From positions 24,114,061-24,178,060 of the forward strand of contig NC_084804.1 in the NCBI RefSeq assembly GCF_963583255.1: a DNA stretch of 64,000 nucleotides. The letters are read 5' to 3'. Position numbers and translations under genes: made by a program. This document shows, piece by piece, positions 22,953-33,640 of the stretch. Source of the DNA: Pyrus communis. Taxonomy: Eukaryota; Streptophyta; Magnoliopsida; Rosales; Rosaceae. The notes beneath the pieces are model-generated. The model ran no database searches. It was not told where the DNA came from and worked only from the letters and a program-made list of their open reading frames with translations. Each line of letters opens with the position of its first letter. Positions within the stretch are counted from its first letter, which is position 1.

Positions 22953-25394
22953 TGATGTGAAAATTAACTTGAGACACAAATTAAACCCTATTTGTGACAA
23001 TTGTAGTAGATATGTAAGTAGGGATCGTTCTAGACCGGGGATTAACTAGGGATGCTAATCTATGTAAATAAGACTCAAAAACACTAAACTAGACTCAATG
23101 GACTCAAAACTAACTTTAGACACTTAAAACAGCAACCAATACTCAAAAAGACTCACTTTTAGACTCAATAAAGGTTTTGGACGAAAATAGTACTTGACTC
23201 AAAAGACTCAAGGAAAACAAGTTTTGACTCAAATAAGAAGAGTAACATGGGGATTGTTTTTGACGAATTTTAGACTCAAAACAAAAACTTTGTAGAAAAC
23301 ACTTTTGAAAAACGAATTTAAGTAAAGTAAATGGGTGGAAGGCTAGTTAGAGGGTCCTTCTCCACACATGATATATGCATACGAACCAATGTCCAGTTAT
23401 TACTCCGTTAGACTATGAATGACAACGCCCCAAATTAATTGCATCGCACAACTAACGCTCAAGTTTTCCTTATTTCATTGAATTGAATGAAAACGCATTA
23501 CAACCAAATTATCTTTTTCAAGTTCTTTATATGAGATGCATAACAAAGATACATATCAAAAGTCATTAAGCTTTGTGAAAACTATAAGCGTTGACAAGGC
23601 ACTCATCACTATGAAACGCATGAGATTCATACCAAGGATTTACTTAACGTGATTGTGACTAGCAACCTCCACTACTTGTGAATATAAGTGAATAACAATT
23701 ATGTGAAACCCTCCTATACTCTAGCATCAAGTTTATGCATGCAACTTAAGTGTCCCACATACATAAACCAGTTTTAACAACTTAGATAAGCAAATGACAT
23801 TCATGTCTTAAGAAATAATAACCGGACGTAATTAATTCATATAAAACATATAATCATGGCTTCAAATTCTCCTCTAACTAAAAAGAAGTTAGTTCCTCAT
23901 GTTCGCAAAACAAAGATAATTAAATTTAAACATTGAACTAAGACTAAGGATAGAAAGAACCAAGAAAAACGCTCCACACTTCAATGGCATGCACGGCACT
24001 CCCTTGGATGGCAGATTGCACAAGTCCTCCTCTCCTTGCTTCCTTGCTTGCGGCACTAGGGTGTTGTAGAATGGATTGTGGTGTTTGATGGATGAAAGTA
24101 TGAATGAATGAATGTGTGAGTGGATGAATGAATGGTGCGGCATAGGGCTGTTTATATAGGCTATTAGGCACACTTAGTGAAGGAGAAGGATTGCACAATC
24201 CCATTGAAAAAGGGTTAATTCAAGGCAGAAACCAAATGGGAAATGGATTAGGTAATGCACGGCTAAGATTTAGGGAATTCTAGAAGGTTTGGTGCGGCAT
24301 GTTTATAGGGATGAGATAAGGTGTTCTAGAAGGAGTGTTTAGGGCAGATTCCTAAACCTAAAGGGACGAGAACATATGATATAAGTGTAGGAGAAGGATT
24401 GCAATTCCTAAACCTACAAGGAATGGTGTTCATGCGGCATTTTAAATGGATAAGGCTTCTAGAAACTGAAATAGGTGTTTATTTATGTAATTAATCCCCT
24501 CTAATTAGCTAGGGTTAATGTAGTATCCCACATCGCCCGTGAGGGCGTGGTCTTTGGGCCTTATATATCCATGCCCAGAGCTTTAACTTCAAGGAGGCCT
24601 TTTGGGGCTATGGCCTGCAAGAACAAAACCGTGCGGTAGCTGGGTGGCTGCGACATAGTCCAGGCCCAGAATGCCAAAGTGGACAATATCCGAGAGGTTG
24701 GAGTCTGGGATGTGACAATTTGGTATCAGAGCCAGACTCACGGTCGTGGTGTGCCGACGAGGACGTCGGGCTCCCTAAGGGGGGTGGATTGTAGTATCCC
24801 ACATCGCCCGTGAGGGCGTGGTCTTTGGGCCTTATATATCCATGCCCAGAGCTTTAACTTCAAGGAGGCCTTTTGGGGCTATGGCCTGCAAGAACAAAAC
24901 CGTGCGGTAGCTGGGTGGCTGCGACATAGTCCAGGCCCAGAATGCCAAAGCGGACAATATCCGAGAGGTTGGAGTCTGGGATGTGACAGTTAAGTCCTAA
25001 CCTGATTTGGATAGGATAGAATAGGATAATGTTAGAGTTAGGAAAGGATAATGTTGGTTAGGATAAGATAAGATAAGGTTGGATAAGGTTGGATAAGGTT
25101 CCTTGTTTCTTGCTTCTTCCTTATCTTCATTGCATTAGGACTTCTTCCACCAGATTTGTAGCCTTTCCTAGCCCTTCTTGACTTCAATTTCGTCCATCCT
25201 CTTTGCTCCATGGTTAAGCTATCCAATCCATGCCCAAAAATGCTCCAAATAGCCTCAAAATGCACTTTCTTGCTCCTTTTGCCATTAGGACCTAAAAACA
25301 TACGAAAATAACTTAAAAGACTGAAATAAATAGTAATTAACTCCATAAATGCAAGGAAACAACATAACTAAGTAGCATAAATATGCTCCTATCA
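22953..25394 (-). mobile_element. Solo LTR on the minus strand, TSD TTCAT, carrying a TRIM
   Basis: TTCAT at 22948-22952 and 25395-25399 is an exact duplication. The LTR (about 1970 bp without the TRIM) belongs near family S3: it has TTCTAGAA sites around 24268, 24313 and 24458 and a GATAAG-rich tract (25050-25105). U5 sites on plus are ATGAAAACGCAT (23487), ATGAGATGCAT (23531) and ATGAAACGCAT (23611). Confidence 0.93.
24519..24988 (+). mobile_element. TRIM element, 470 bp, TSD GTTAA
   Basis: Two 199-bp LTRs (24519-24717 and 24790-24988, TGTAGTATCC ... GATGTGACA) differ at one seen base. Between them are 72 bp with a primer-binding site TGGTATCAGAGC (24721-24732, initiator tRNA-Met) and a purine tract AAGGGGGGTGGA before the second LTR. 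GTTAA is duplicated at 24514-24518 and 24989-24993. There is no coding capacity, so it is mobilised by another element's enzymes. I do not assign it to a named TRIM family. Confidence 0.95.
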
Positions 25395-25579
25395 TTCATA
25401 ACAATTGAAAACCAAATTAAAATAAACATGGAAACGAAACAAGGGAAGAAAGAACTCTGAAAGTCTCCAATGGATGTAGATTTCTTGCGGCACAAGATGG
25501 TCTTTCTCCTCCCTAGGACTTACAGCACAAAGTGTATTTTCTGAATGAATTGCGGCTGATGTGAATGGATGAATGAATT

Positions 25580-27370
25580 TGATACGATCATATTTAGGCG
25601 ACGTAGTTAGCTTGTTTTCGTACATTTATGTTGTTAGTTCATAGTTACTTTAGTAGTTTAAGCTATTTTCGTGTGTTTTTAGGTTCATATGTCTAAGGAA
25701 GCAAAAAGGTGCATTTTGGAGCATTTTGGAGCAAAATTGGGCTTGGAATGGATAGCATATGCTTGGAGCAAAAGGAATGGACGAAATTGAAGACTTAAAG
25801 ATGTTAGGATTCCTAATCAAAGTAGGATTCCTAATCAAAGAAGGATTCCTAATCAAAGAAGGATTCCTACTTGAAGTAGGAAAGTTAAGCCAAGGTTTCC
25901 AATTTTTGTTTGACCTTTCCTAATCCTAAATATCCCTAAGTTCCAGCAACTTTGAAGGTATCTTATGCATTTTAGGACACAAACCAAAGATTCCTTGCAC
26001 TATCCTAGTCTATGCCGCACCTTTCTTACCCTTTTCTTCCAAAATCTGCCACATATCTTCTTTCCCCTTTATTCTAGTCAATGCTGCAACTTTCCTTCCC
26101 TTTTCCATTGGGATTCTGATTTGTTACACTTTTTCCTTGAGGATTTGGACCTAAAAACCTTCCCAAATTAATTACTTATTGCCTTAACCTTTCTCCCTCT
26201 ATATATACATAATATGCCGCAACAAAGAAGGAGAAAGAAGAGAGGAGAAGCCTTGGACGTTTTGGCCATTCAAGCTTGGATTGTTGGAGCGTTTCTAGGT
26301 GTATTCAATCTTTGTTTTCAATGTTTAATTTATATTCTCTTTGTTTTGTTGTAAACATGAGGAGCTAAACTTGTTTTAGCTAGGGGAGGCTTTGAAACCA
26401 TGATTATATTTGCAATATGAATTGATTAATTTCAGTTATGATTTCATAAATTGTGAATGCAATTTACTAAACCGTTTGATGGATAACTTATTCTTGTTTG
26501 TTGATTAAGGGTGCACACTTAGTTTGCATGCATGAATTTGGGGCTAGAATATAAGGGTGTTTCACATAATCGTTACAAACTTATATTCACAAGTAGTTAA
26601 AGTTGTTTTCACAATCATGTTAAGTAAATTCCTAGCATGAGTATCATGATGTCATAGTTACAAGTGCTTTGTCAATACTTATGATTTTCATAGAACGTAA
26701 TGATCTTTAATTGTATCTCTATTATGATGTCATGTAGGGGACTTTTGAAGAATGCTTTGGGTTGTCGTATGATGTCATCCAATCCAATAACTTAAGGAAA
26801 ATCTAAGGGTTAATTAGTGATGTCACGGTTAATCTAGGGTGTTGAGGTTCATGGTTTATCCAAAAGCAACTGGAAATCAATTTGTATGCAAGTGTGTCAT
26901 GTGTGGAGAAGGACCCTCTACCTAGCTAATCACCCATCCATATTCCCCAAATTCGTTCTTAACTTTGTCTAGTTTAGTTTCTGTTTTGTTTTAATTCAAA
27001 TTCGTCAAAACAAAAACCCCCCTTTGTTTTAAGTGTCAATTAGGTTAGAATCTGAGCTATTGTGTGTTTTTAAGTGTTTTGAGTCAAAACTAATTCAATT
27101 TTCGTCCAAAGTAAGTCTTAGAGTCTAGTTTGAGTCTTTTTGATTGTTTTGTGTTGTTTTGAGTCTTTTGAGTTTATTTTGAGTCATATAGGTTTAGTTA
27201 AGAGTCTTTGAGTTTGTTTAAGAGTTTTAAGCAGATTTTTGTATTTGTGAGTCAGTTTTCATTAGATTAGCAATCCCTCCTAATCCCCGGCCTAGAACGA
27301 TCCCTACTTATATCTATATTACAATTGTCAAAAAGAGGGTTTAATTTGAGTGCTATTATTTATCACATCA
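25580..27370 (+). mobile_element. Solo LTR D, 1791 bp, TSD GAATT
   Basis: It starts TGATACGATC and ends TATCACATCA, with GAATT at 25575-25579 and 27371-27375. U3 contains an 18-bp tandem repeat (GGATTCCTAATCAAAGAA type, 25806-25872) and a TATATATA box at 26200-26207. Four TGATGTCA sites lie in the U5 half. Confidence 0.94.
26646..26825 (+). promoter_or_regulatory. Four TGATGTCA sites in solo LTR D
   Basis: ATGATGTCAT occurs at 26646-26655, 26724-26733 and 26769-26778, and GTGATGTCAC (core 26818-26825) is the fourth. These are the positions that hold ATGCGTATTCCAT in E1/F. The core resembles bZIP-type sites (TGACGTCA), but that link is only a suggestion. Confidence 0.6.
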
Positions 27371-28172
27371 GAATTCAATGTTGAATGGCTGCCTAGGGTG
27401 TCTAAAGGGTACGGCACACTAATAGACCTATATATATAGCATGGCCGAAACCCTAGCAATCAGATTTAGGGTTAAACCTAGCTGATACAAGTGTTTTTGG
27501 GCCCCTAAGTTGTGGCAAGGGTTTGGGAATTAAGTCCTAGCCCAATCAATCTCAGATATGGACTTATACAATCCAACTCCAAGAGAAAAAGGGCCAAATA
27601 AAATCAGAATCCAATTAGAAATAGGTTTAAGAATTTTCGTCCAAAATTGGGCCTTCTAGAAACTAAGTGTCTTATGGCTGATTTTGGGTGTTCTAGAAGG
27701 CATAAAAGGGGGGGGGGGGGGGGGGGGGAAGGTGTGGCACCCTTTTAGGGTCAGATAGGGCTTCTAGAAATTAGATTTTTAGGTCCACTTGCCGCTAGGA
27801 TTAAGGTGGAACAAGATTAGGTTAGGATAAGATAGGATAAGGTTTGGATAAGATAAGGTTTTGGATAATGTTTCCTCTTTTCTTGCACTTTCCTTATCTT
27901 CTTTGTCATGAACTTTCCTTTTCTGATTTGTAGCATGTTTCTAACATCTTTTGACTCCAAATTCGTCCATCCATGTTGCTCCATATACAAGCTATCCAAA
28001 ATAAGCCCAAAACTGCTCTAAAAGGCTCAAAATTGCCTTTTCTTGCCAAGTTTGTTATTAGGACCTACAAACAAACGAAAATAGCTCAAAACACTATGAT
28101 AAGTAGTAATTAGCTCACTAAATGTAAGGAAATAACATAACTAAGTAGCATAAATATGCTTTTATCAATTAT

Positions 28173-28885
28173 CAATAGAGAAACATGAGTGATCATCATT
28201 AGGAAATCTCATGGTTTCAGAAATATTAAAATCAATCACTTCGCCATCAAATTCCATTGTTAAAGGGCCCTTAAACACGTCGATCTTAGTTCGGGCCGTC
28301 TTCATGAATGGCCTCCCAAGAAGGAGCGGCAAGAATGGAGCATGGGTGGTTTCTTCCATCTCAAGAACGTAGAAATCCGCCTGAAAGATCAAGTTATTCA
28401 CCTGCACTAAGACATCTTCCAATTCTCCCTCTGGATAGGCATTAGATCTATTGGCCAATTGAATAATCACACCATCATTTTTTAATTCACCAAGGTTCAT
28501 GGATGCATAAATAGAATATGGCATGACGTTAGTTGAAGCTCCTAAGTCTAACATAGCATGTTCGAACTTAGTTTGGCCAATAATACAAGGAATTGTAAAG
28601 CTACCTGGATCTTTGCACTTTGGTGGTAACTTTCTTTGTAAAACAGCGGAAACGTTTTCACTTACCCTAACCACCTCTTTATTTGAAGCCCTCTTCCTGG
28701 TGGTGCATAGTTCCTTCAAGAACTTGGCGTATTTGGGCACTTGCTTGATGGCATCTAGGAGCAGGATATTAACTTGAACTTTCCTAAACGTCTCCATAAT
28801 GTCTTTCTCATGGTCCTCCTTCTTTGTTTGCAAAAATCTGTGAGGAAAAGGAGCATTGGGTGGAACGGGGTTAGAATTATCGAAT
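28173..28885 (-). pseudogene. pol: Host A gag end and aspartic protease
   Basis: The minus strand encodes the tail of gag (APFPHRF motif), the [18 protein letters not shown] segment and the protease with DLGAS (AMLDLGAS) and [16 protein letters not shown]. The protease would cut the Gag-Pol chain. The frame runs open to the break at about 28885, where a truncated LTR follows, so the gag start and the leader are lost. Confidence 0.9.
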
Positions 28886-30964
28886 TAACCCTCTCGTTGT
28901 CAAATTGTAGTAAGGATGCAAGTAGGGATCGTTCTAGACCGGGGATTAGGAGGGCTTGCTAAAACCTCTAAACTGACTCAAAAACATAAAAACAAAGTTA
29001 AAAACGTTCACAAAGACTCAAAGGACTCAAAACAGGTTCAAAAGACTCAAAACTGCCTAAAAACACTAAATAGGCAGTTTCTGACCTTAAACACAATTTT
29101 GGACGAATTTAAGGTTATGGTTTGATTCAAAACACTTTAAAACACAAATTAAACAGATTCTAAACAATATAGAACAAGAAAGTAAAGGGGGGTTTTGATT
29201 TGACAAAAATTGAAATAACAAAACAAAGTATAGAACTAGGCAGATTGTAAAACGAATTTTGAAAACAAGATGATGGATGGATTAGTTAGAGGTCCATTCT
29301 CCACACATGACACATTTATATATGAATCGATTTTCCAATTGCTTTTCATTAACTATGATGCTCAACACCCCAAGTTAGCCGTGGACAGCACTTTTCTAAC
29401 TTTCAAGTTTTCCTTAAGTTATTGAATTGGATGGGAATGCGCATACAACAACTCAAAACATTCTCTAAAAGTCCCTTACGTGAAAAGCACAATAAAGGTA
29501 CAATCAAGGATCATTAAGTTTAATGAAAACTATAAGTATTGACGAGGCAATTATTACTATGAAAAGCATGAAACTCTTGCCAAGAATTCAATTAACGCGG
29601 TTGTGACTAGCAACCTTCACTACTCATGTTTATAAACTTGTGACGATTAGGTGAAACTCGTTTATAAACTAGCATCGAGTTTATGCATGAAGACTAAGTA
29701 TGCATCCCTAATCAACATACAAAAACAAGTTTTTAATAAACAGATAATTGAATTGCTATCACAACTTAACAAATCACAATTGGAAGAAATCAATTCATAT
29801 TTCAAACATGTTCATGGCTTCAAACTTTCCCCTAACTAATTAGGGGTTTAGCCACTCATGATTACAGCAAACTTAGAAAGTAATAGCAAAGTAAACATTG
29901 AAAACAAGAACGAAGTACACCTAAAACACTCCAATCTGCAAGCATGAAACGTTTTAGGCCTCCTTCCTCTCCTAGTTGCTGCGGCACAAGGGGTTATGGT
30001 GAGTTTTGGGGATTATGGATGATGTAGAATGATGTGTTTAGGATAGGGATGGACGTAGGGGACGGCAAGGGTTGTTTTTGGGCAGAAAGTATGAAGAATG
30101 GTGAAGTATGGATGTGTTAGAGGGAGGGGATGAATTTCTGGCGTGAATGGTGAATGAATCAATCTTTTGTGGCTGCAACAAGGAGGTTTATTAATAGGAT
30201 TTCAGGAATTAAAACCCTAGGTTATGTAGGTAATCAGAAATTAAGTCAAAGACTCTAGAAAATAGGAAAGAATCCTCCCCCTTGCACGACAAGGAAGAGG
30301 AAGAGTCCAAGGAAGTGCACGGCAAGGGTTTTCAGAAATAGGTAAGTGTTTTAATTCCCTAAATCAATTCTAAGAATCAGGAATTAAGTTAAATCCCTTT
30401 AGAATAGGTAATTGAAATCAGGAATTAGGGGAAAAAGGCTAAGTCTTGCGGCACAAGGGAGGAAAAGAAAGGGAAAGTGCAGAACTTGCAGATTTTTGGA
30501 GAAAAGGAATGTATAGGTTCGGCTAAGGCTTTTAAGAAAGGGATTGTGACATAATCTTGCAGATTTTAGGAGAGAAGAGGAAGGTATGGTGCGGCACATG
30601 TCTAGGGCTTCTAGAACATGTGATTTAGGCAACCACATTATATGGAAACTTGCATAATTGGAAACCTTTCAAGAATAGAAACTCCCCATAATGGAAACTA
30701 GTTTCCAATTCTTGATTCCTCCTTCTTCCTTCGATTCTAGGCTCACTTGGTCTTCAATTTCGTCCAATGCTTTGGCTCCAAGCATAAGCTATCCATCCTT
30801 AGCCCAAAAGTGCTCCAAAAGGCTCCAAAATGCACTTCTTTGCTCCTTTAGCCCTTAGAATCTGAAAACATACGAAAATGGCTTAAAAGACTTAAAGAAC
30901 TAAGAAATAACAACGTAAATGCACAAGAACAAGCTAACTAAGTCGCCTAAATATGCTCCTATCA
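28886..30964 (-). mobile_element. Minus-strand LTR shared by host A and host A2, end truncated
   Basis: It starts (minus) at 30964 with TGATAGGAGC, directly after the polypurine region of A2, so it is A2's 3' LTR. Its last ~40 bp are missing: the CAAATTGTAGTA block runs straight into host A gag at about 28885. U5 sites on plus are GTGAAAAGCAC (29480) and ATGAAAAGCAT (29559). Confidence 0.8.
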
Positions 30965-32957
30965 AATTCCCCCACACTTAGCTTTTGCTAGTCCTCGAGC
31001 AAAACAAAACAACAAAAGAACACAAAACTAGACAAAACGAACAAAACAAAACCTAAACCTTCCAACATTTGCCTCAGGGGTTTCCAATGCACATGACATG
31101 TTAAAAATCATCATTCCCACATATTTTAGTCATCTTCACACTTAAGTACATTCTTAATCATAGTCACCACATACTAGTTCACAATTAAGCATTTAAAACC
31201 ATGTTTTGAATGTAGTAACATGCCTTAGAGAATTTGCTCAATTCCTTACAAGATATGCACTCAATTTTCCCTCAGATTTTCTAACTACACACCCTAATCT
31301 AGTTATATGTGAGAAGATTGATGTAAACATGAAAACGAACACTCACATATATGTATTACAAAGAAGGCAATTTCTGGAGTTAATAAGCATGTTTAGATAT
31401 GATCTCATGAATGGAATGCTACTACTTAGATGCGAGAACCAATGACACCATATGCTCATACCAAGTTCAAACTCCACAAATTGAAACACATAACACTCAA
31501 GATTGAAGTTAAGGGTTGTAATGGGGCTTGGGGTGTTTGGCTAACAAAGAAGTGATATGGAAAACAAAGGTTCTTAAAGAAATAGTGAGCAAAGCATTTG
31601 AAACAACTTAGAATTCACTTTCGAATGCAAACTCAACTTTTTGAACAAAAGGGAAGAATGTAAACAATTTAGGGCCAGATTTGGTGTTTTGGACCCTTTC
31701 TTCAACATTCAACACTTAATCACTCATTCTTACATCTTTTCAAGCTCTTTTTCCTTTCTTTCTTTCTTTTATTTTCTGTTTTTCTTTTTCATACGTTTTT
31801 CACAACTTTTTCTTTTCTTTTGACTCTCAAACATACATATAAACTTTAAGAACAAACATTCCCTCCCCCACACTCATTTTCTTGCATAATGTAACTCAAA
31901 AGGAATTCATTTAAGTCATGCTCACTATCTTTTAAGAACAAAGGTGTGGACTGTCCTAAACTAGGCTAGGTGAGGATAATATGGGTTAACAAAGAATAAA
32001 GGCTAAACAAGGCTCAACGGGGTTAACTTAAACATAAAATGAGGTAGGATACACGGCAATTTGGCTCTGGTGGTGGTTACTACACAACTTCTTCTTGAAT
32101 ATGTGTTATGCAAATCAATAACATGCTTTGAATGAAATGGGCATGAGTTCTAGCATTTGGAACTATATGATGAAACGCCTTCTAAGTAGTAACCAAGCAA
32201 AGAATAATGAGATCATGCAACGACTTTAGAAAACAATAATGCACAGATTTTAACTCTCCAAATAACGTTTAGGCTCAAGTCTCACAAGGTTGTAGCGTTT
32301 GTTTAAGTTCCTTCCTTCAAGCATGTTACAAAAACGAATTTTTCTTTAATGATTGCATGTGAAGTCATACATTATAACCATAACCAAGCATATACCAAGA
32401 GTAAATCAAACTTTTCTCCATGTTTATAACTCTTTTTAACAGTCATGCAATTACAAACCAAATCCTCATCATTGTGTTGGAAGGTACCCTAAGACGCAAA
32501 CACACAAAAACGGCTCAAAACACTCTTTTTAGGATTTTCAAAACATGTTTTTCAAATTTTTATGTGATTTTCGGAGTTATAAAACAAAACACACTAAAAC
32601 ACTCCAAAACAGCTTAAAAACACTTTTAAAACAGCAAGGAACAACACTTGAAGTTATGGGTGATAAAATCCCATGAATTTGCATCAAATATACTTAGTTA
32701 CCCCCCCCCCCCCCCCCCACACTTAAATCAAACATTGTCCTCAATGTTTTAAACATAAATTCACACAAAACACAAGTGAACACACCAACAGAAACTAAAC
32801 AACCTAACATGGCAGATTAGAAACAACAACAAAGAGAAGGGTTTTAGGAACGCAAATCTGGAATTTGGGGGATTCCTAGGGCTTCCTTTGTTGAATGGAT
32901 GGGTTGCCTCCCACATAGCGCTTGCTTTAATGTCGTACAGCCGGACGAAGAACACTT
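30965..32957 (-). other. 3' noncoding region of host A2
   Basis: No gene. On the minus strand it has the polypurine AAGTGTGGGGG next to the LTR (30965-30980), a pyrimidine-rich tract (31735-31820 on plus), a second AAGTGTGGGGG-like block near 31865, the hairpin AAACATTGAGGACAATGTTT (32730-32749) with an 18-bp G-run (C-run 32701-32718), and the GGGAGGCAACCC motif near 32900. It lacks the 2-kb accessory segment. Confidence 0.8.
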
Positions 32958-33640
32958 TCACTCCAAGTTGGAACCCACGGCATGCAAGGGAAGCTCTTCC
33001 ACAACATGCTCCACGAAGTTCTCATAGTAGGGCTTGAATCTATGTCTGTTCACCTTGAAGTCTTGCCCTGTTCTTAAACTCTTAATTTGGACTGCACCAT
33101 GCACAAAAAGATTAGTAATAACAAAAGGGCCAACCCACTTGGAACGTAACTTACCAGGGAAGAGACGAAGACGTGAGTTGAACAACAACACTTTCTGCCC
33201 TAATGTAAAAGTCTTGCCTCTAATCATCTTATCATGGAATGCTTTGGTCTTCTCTTTGTAAATTCTAGCATTCTCATAAGCTTCATGTCGGATTTCATCA
33301 AGTTCACATAATTGAAGCTTCCTATGAATTCCAGCTTGGTCCACATTCAAATTGAATGTTTTGATAGCCCAATGAGCTCTATGTTCTAATTCCACAGGGA
33401 GATGACATGGTTTACCATAAACAAGACGAAAATGAGACATACCAAGGGGAGTTTTGTACGCTGTCCTATATGCCCAAAGAGCATCGTCCAAACGTAAACT
33501 CCAATCTTTTCTATTTGGCCCAACGGTCTTCTCCAAAATCTATTTGATCTCTCTATTGGACACCTCGGCTTGCCCATTGGTTTGAGGATGGTAAGGTGTG
33601 GAAACCTTATGCGTCACATGGTACTTCTTGAGTAAGGCTT
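32958..33640 (-). pseudogene. pol: Host A2 pol, integrase C-terminus
   Basis: The minus strand encodes the end of the integrase core and the GPF C-terminal domain (KWVGPFVI), ending [12 protein letters not shown] replaces the Gln in the REIKQILE motif near 33540. The rest of integrase lies across element E at 45536. Confidence 0.9.

Larger units (their letters stand above)
21947..28167 (-). mobile_element. Solo LTR B on the minus strand, expanded by nested insertions
   Basis: The ends are TGATGTG at 21947 and ...TTATCA at 28167. Flanks AATAT (21942-21946) and ATTAT (28168-28172) differ at one base, and the pol reading of host A joins cleanly across them. Removing the nested elements leaves about 2 kb of LTR (21947-22952, 25400-25579, 27376-28167) with no internal region. 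A G-run of about 19 bp lies at 27711-27729. Confidence 0.88.
891..28885 (-). mobile_element. Host element A: decayed minus-strand Athila-like retrotransposon carrying nested insertions
   Basis: Pieces of one element are collinear on the minus strand once the insertions are removed: 28173-28885 (gag end and protease), 20776-21946 (linker and RT), 18787-19022 (RT end), 15681-16522 (RNase H and start of integrase), 3852-4782 (rest of integrase), 3150-3851 and 958-1096 (3' noncoding), 891-957 (last bases of the 3' LTR). Each break coincides with an LTR end and a target-site duplication, which supports the order. Most of the 3' LTR, the primer-binding site and the gag start are missing. It is not functional. 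Confidence 0.85.

Noticed and set aside
26646..26825. TGATGTCA sites as proven bZIP binding sites
   Set aside because: The resemblance to TGACGTCA holds only for the D family; the other families have unrelated cores at the same places, so a fixed host bZIP does not explain the pattern.
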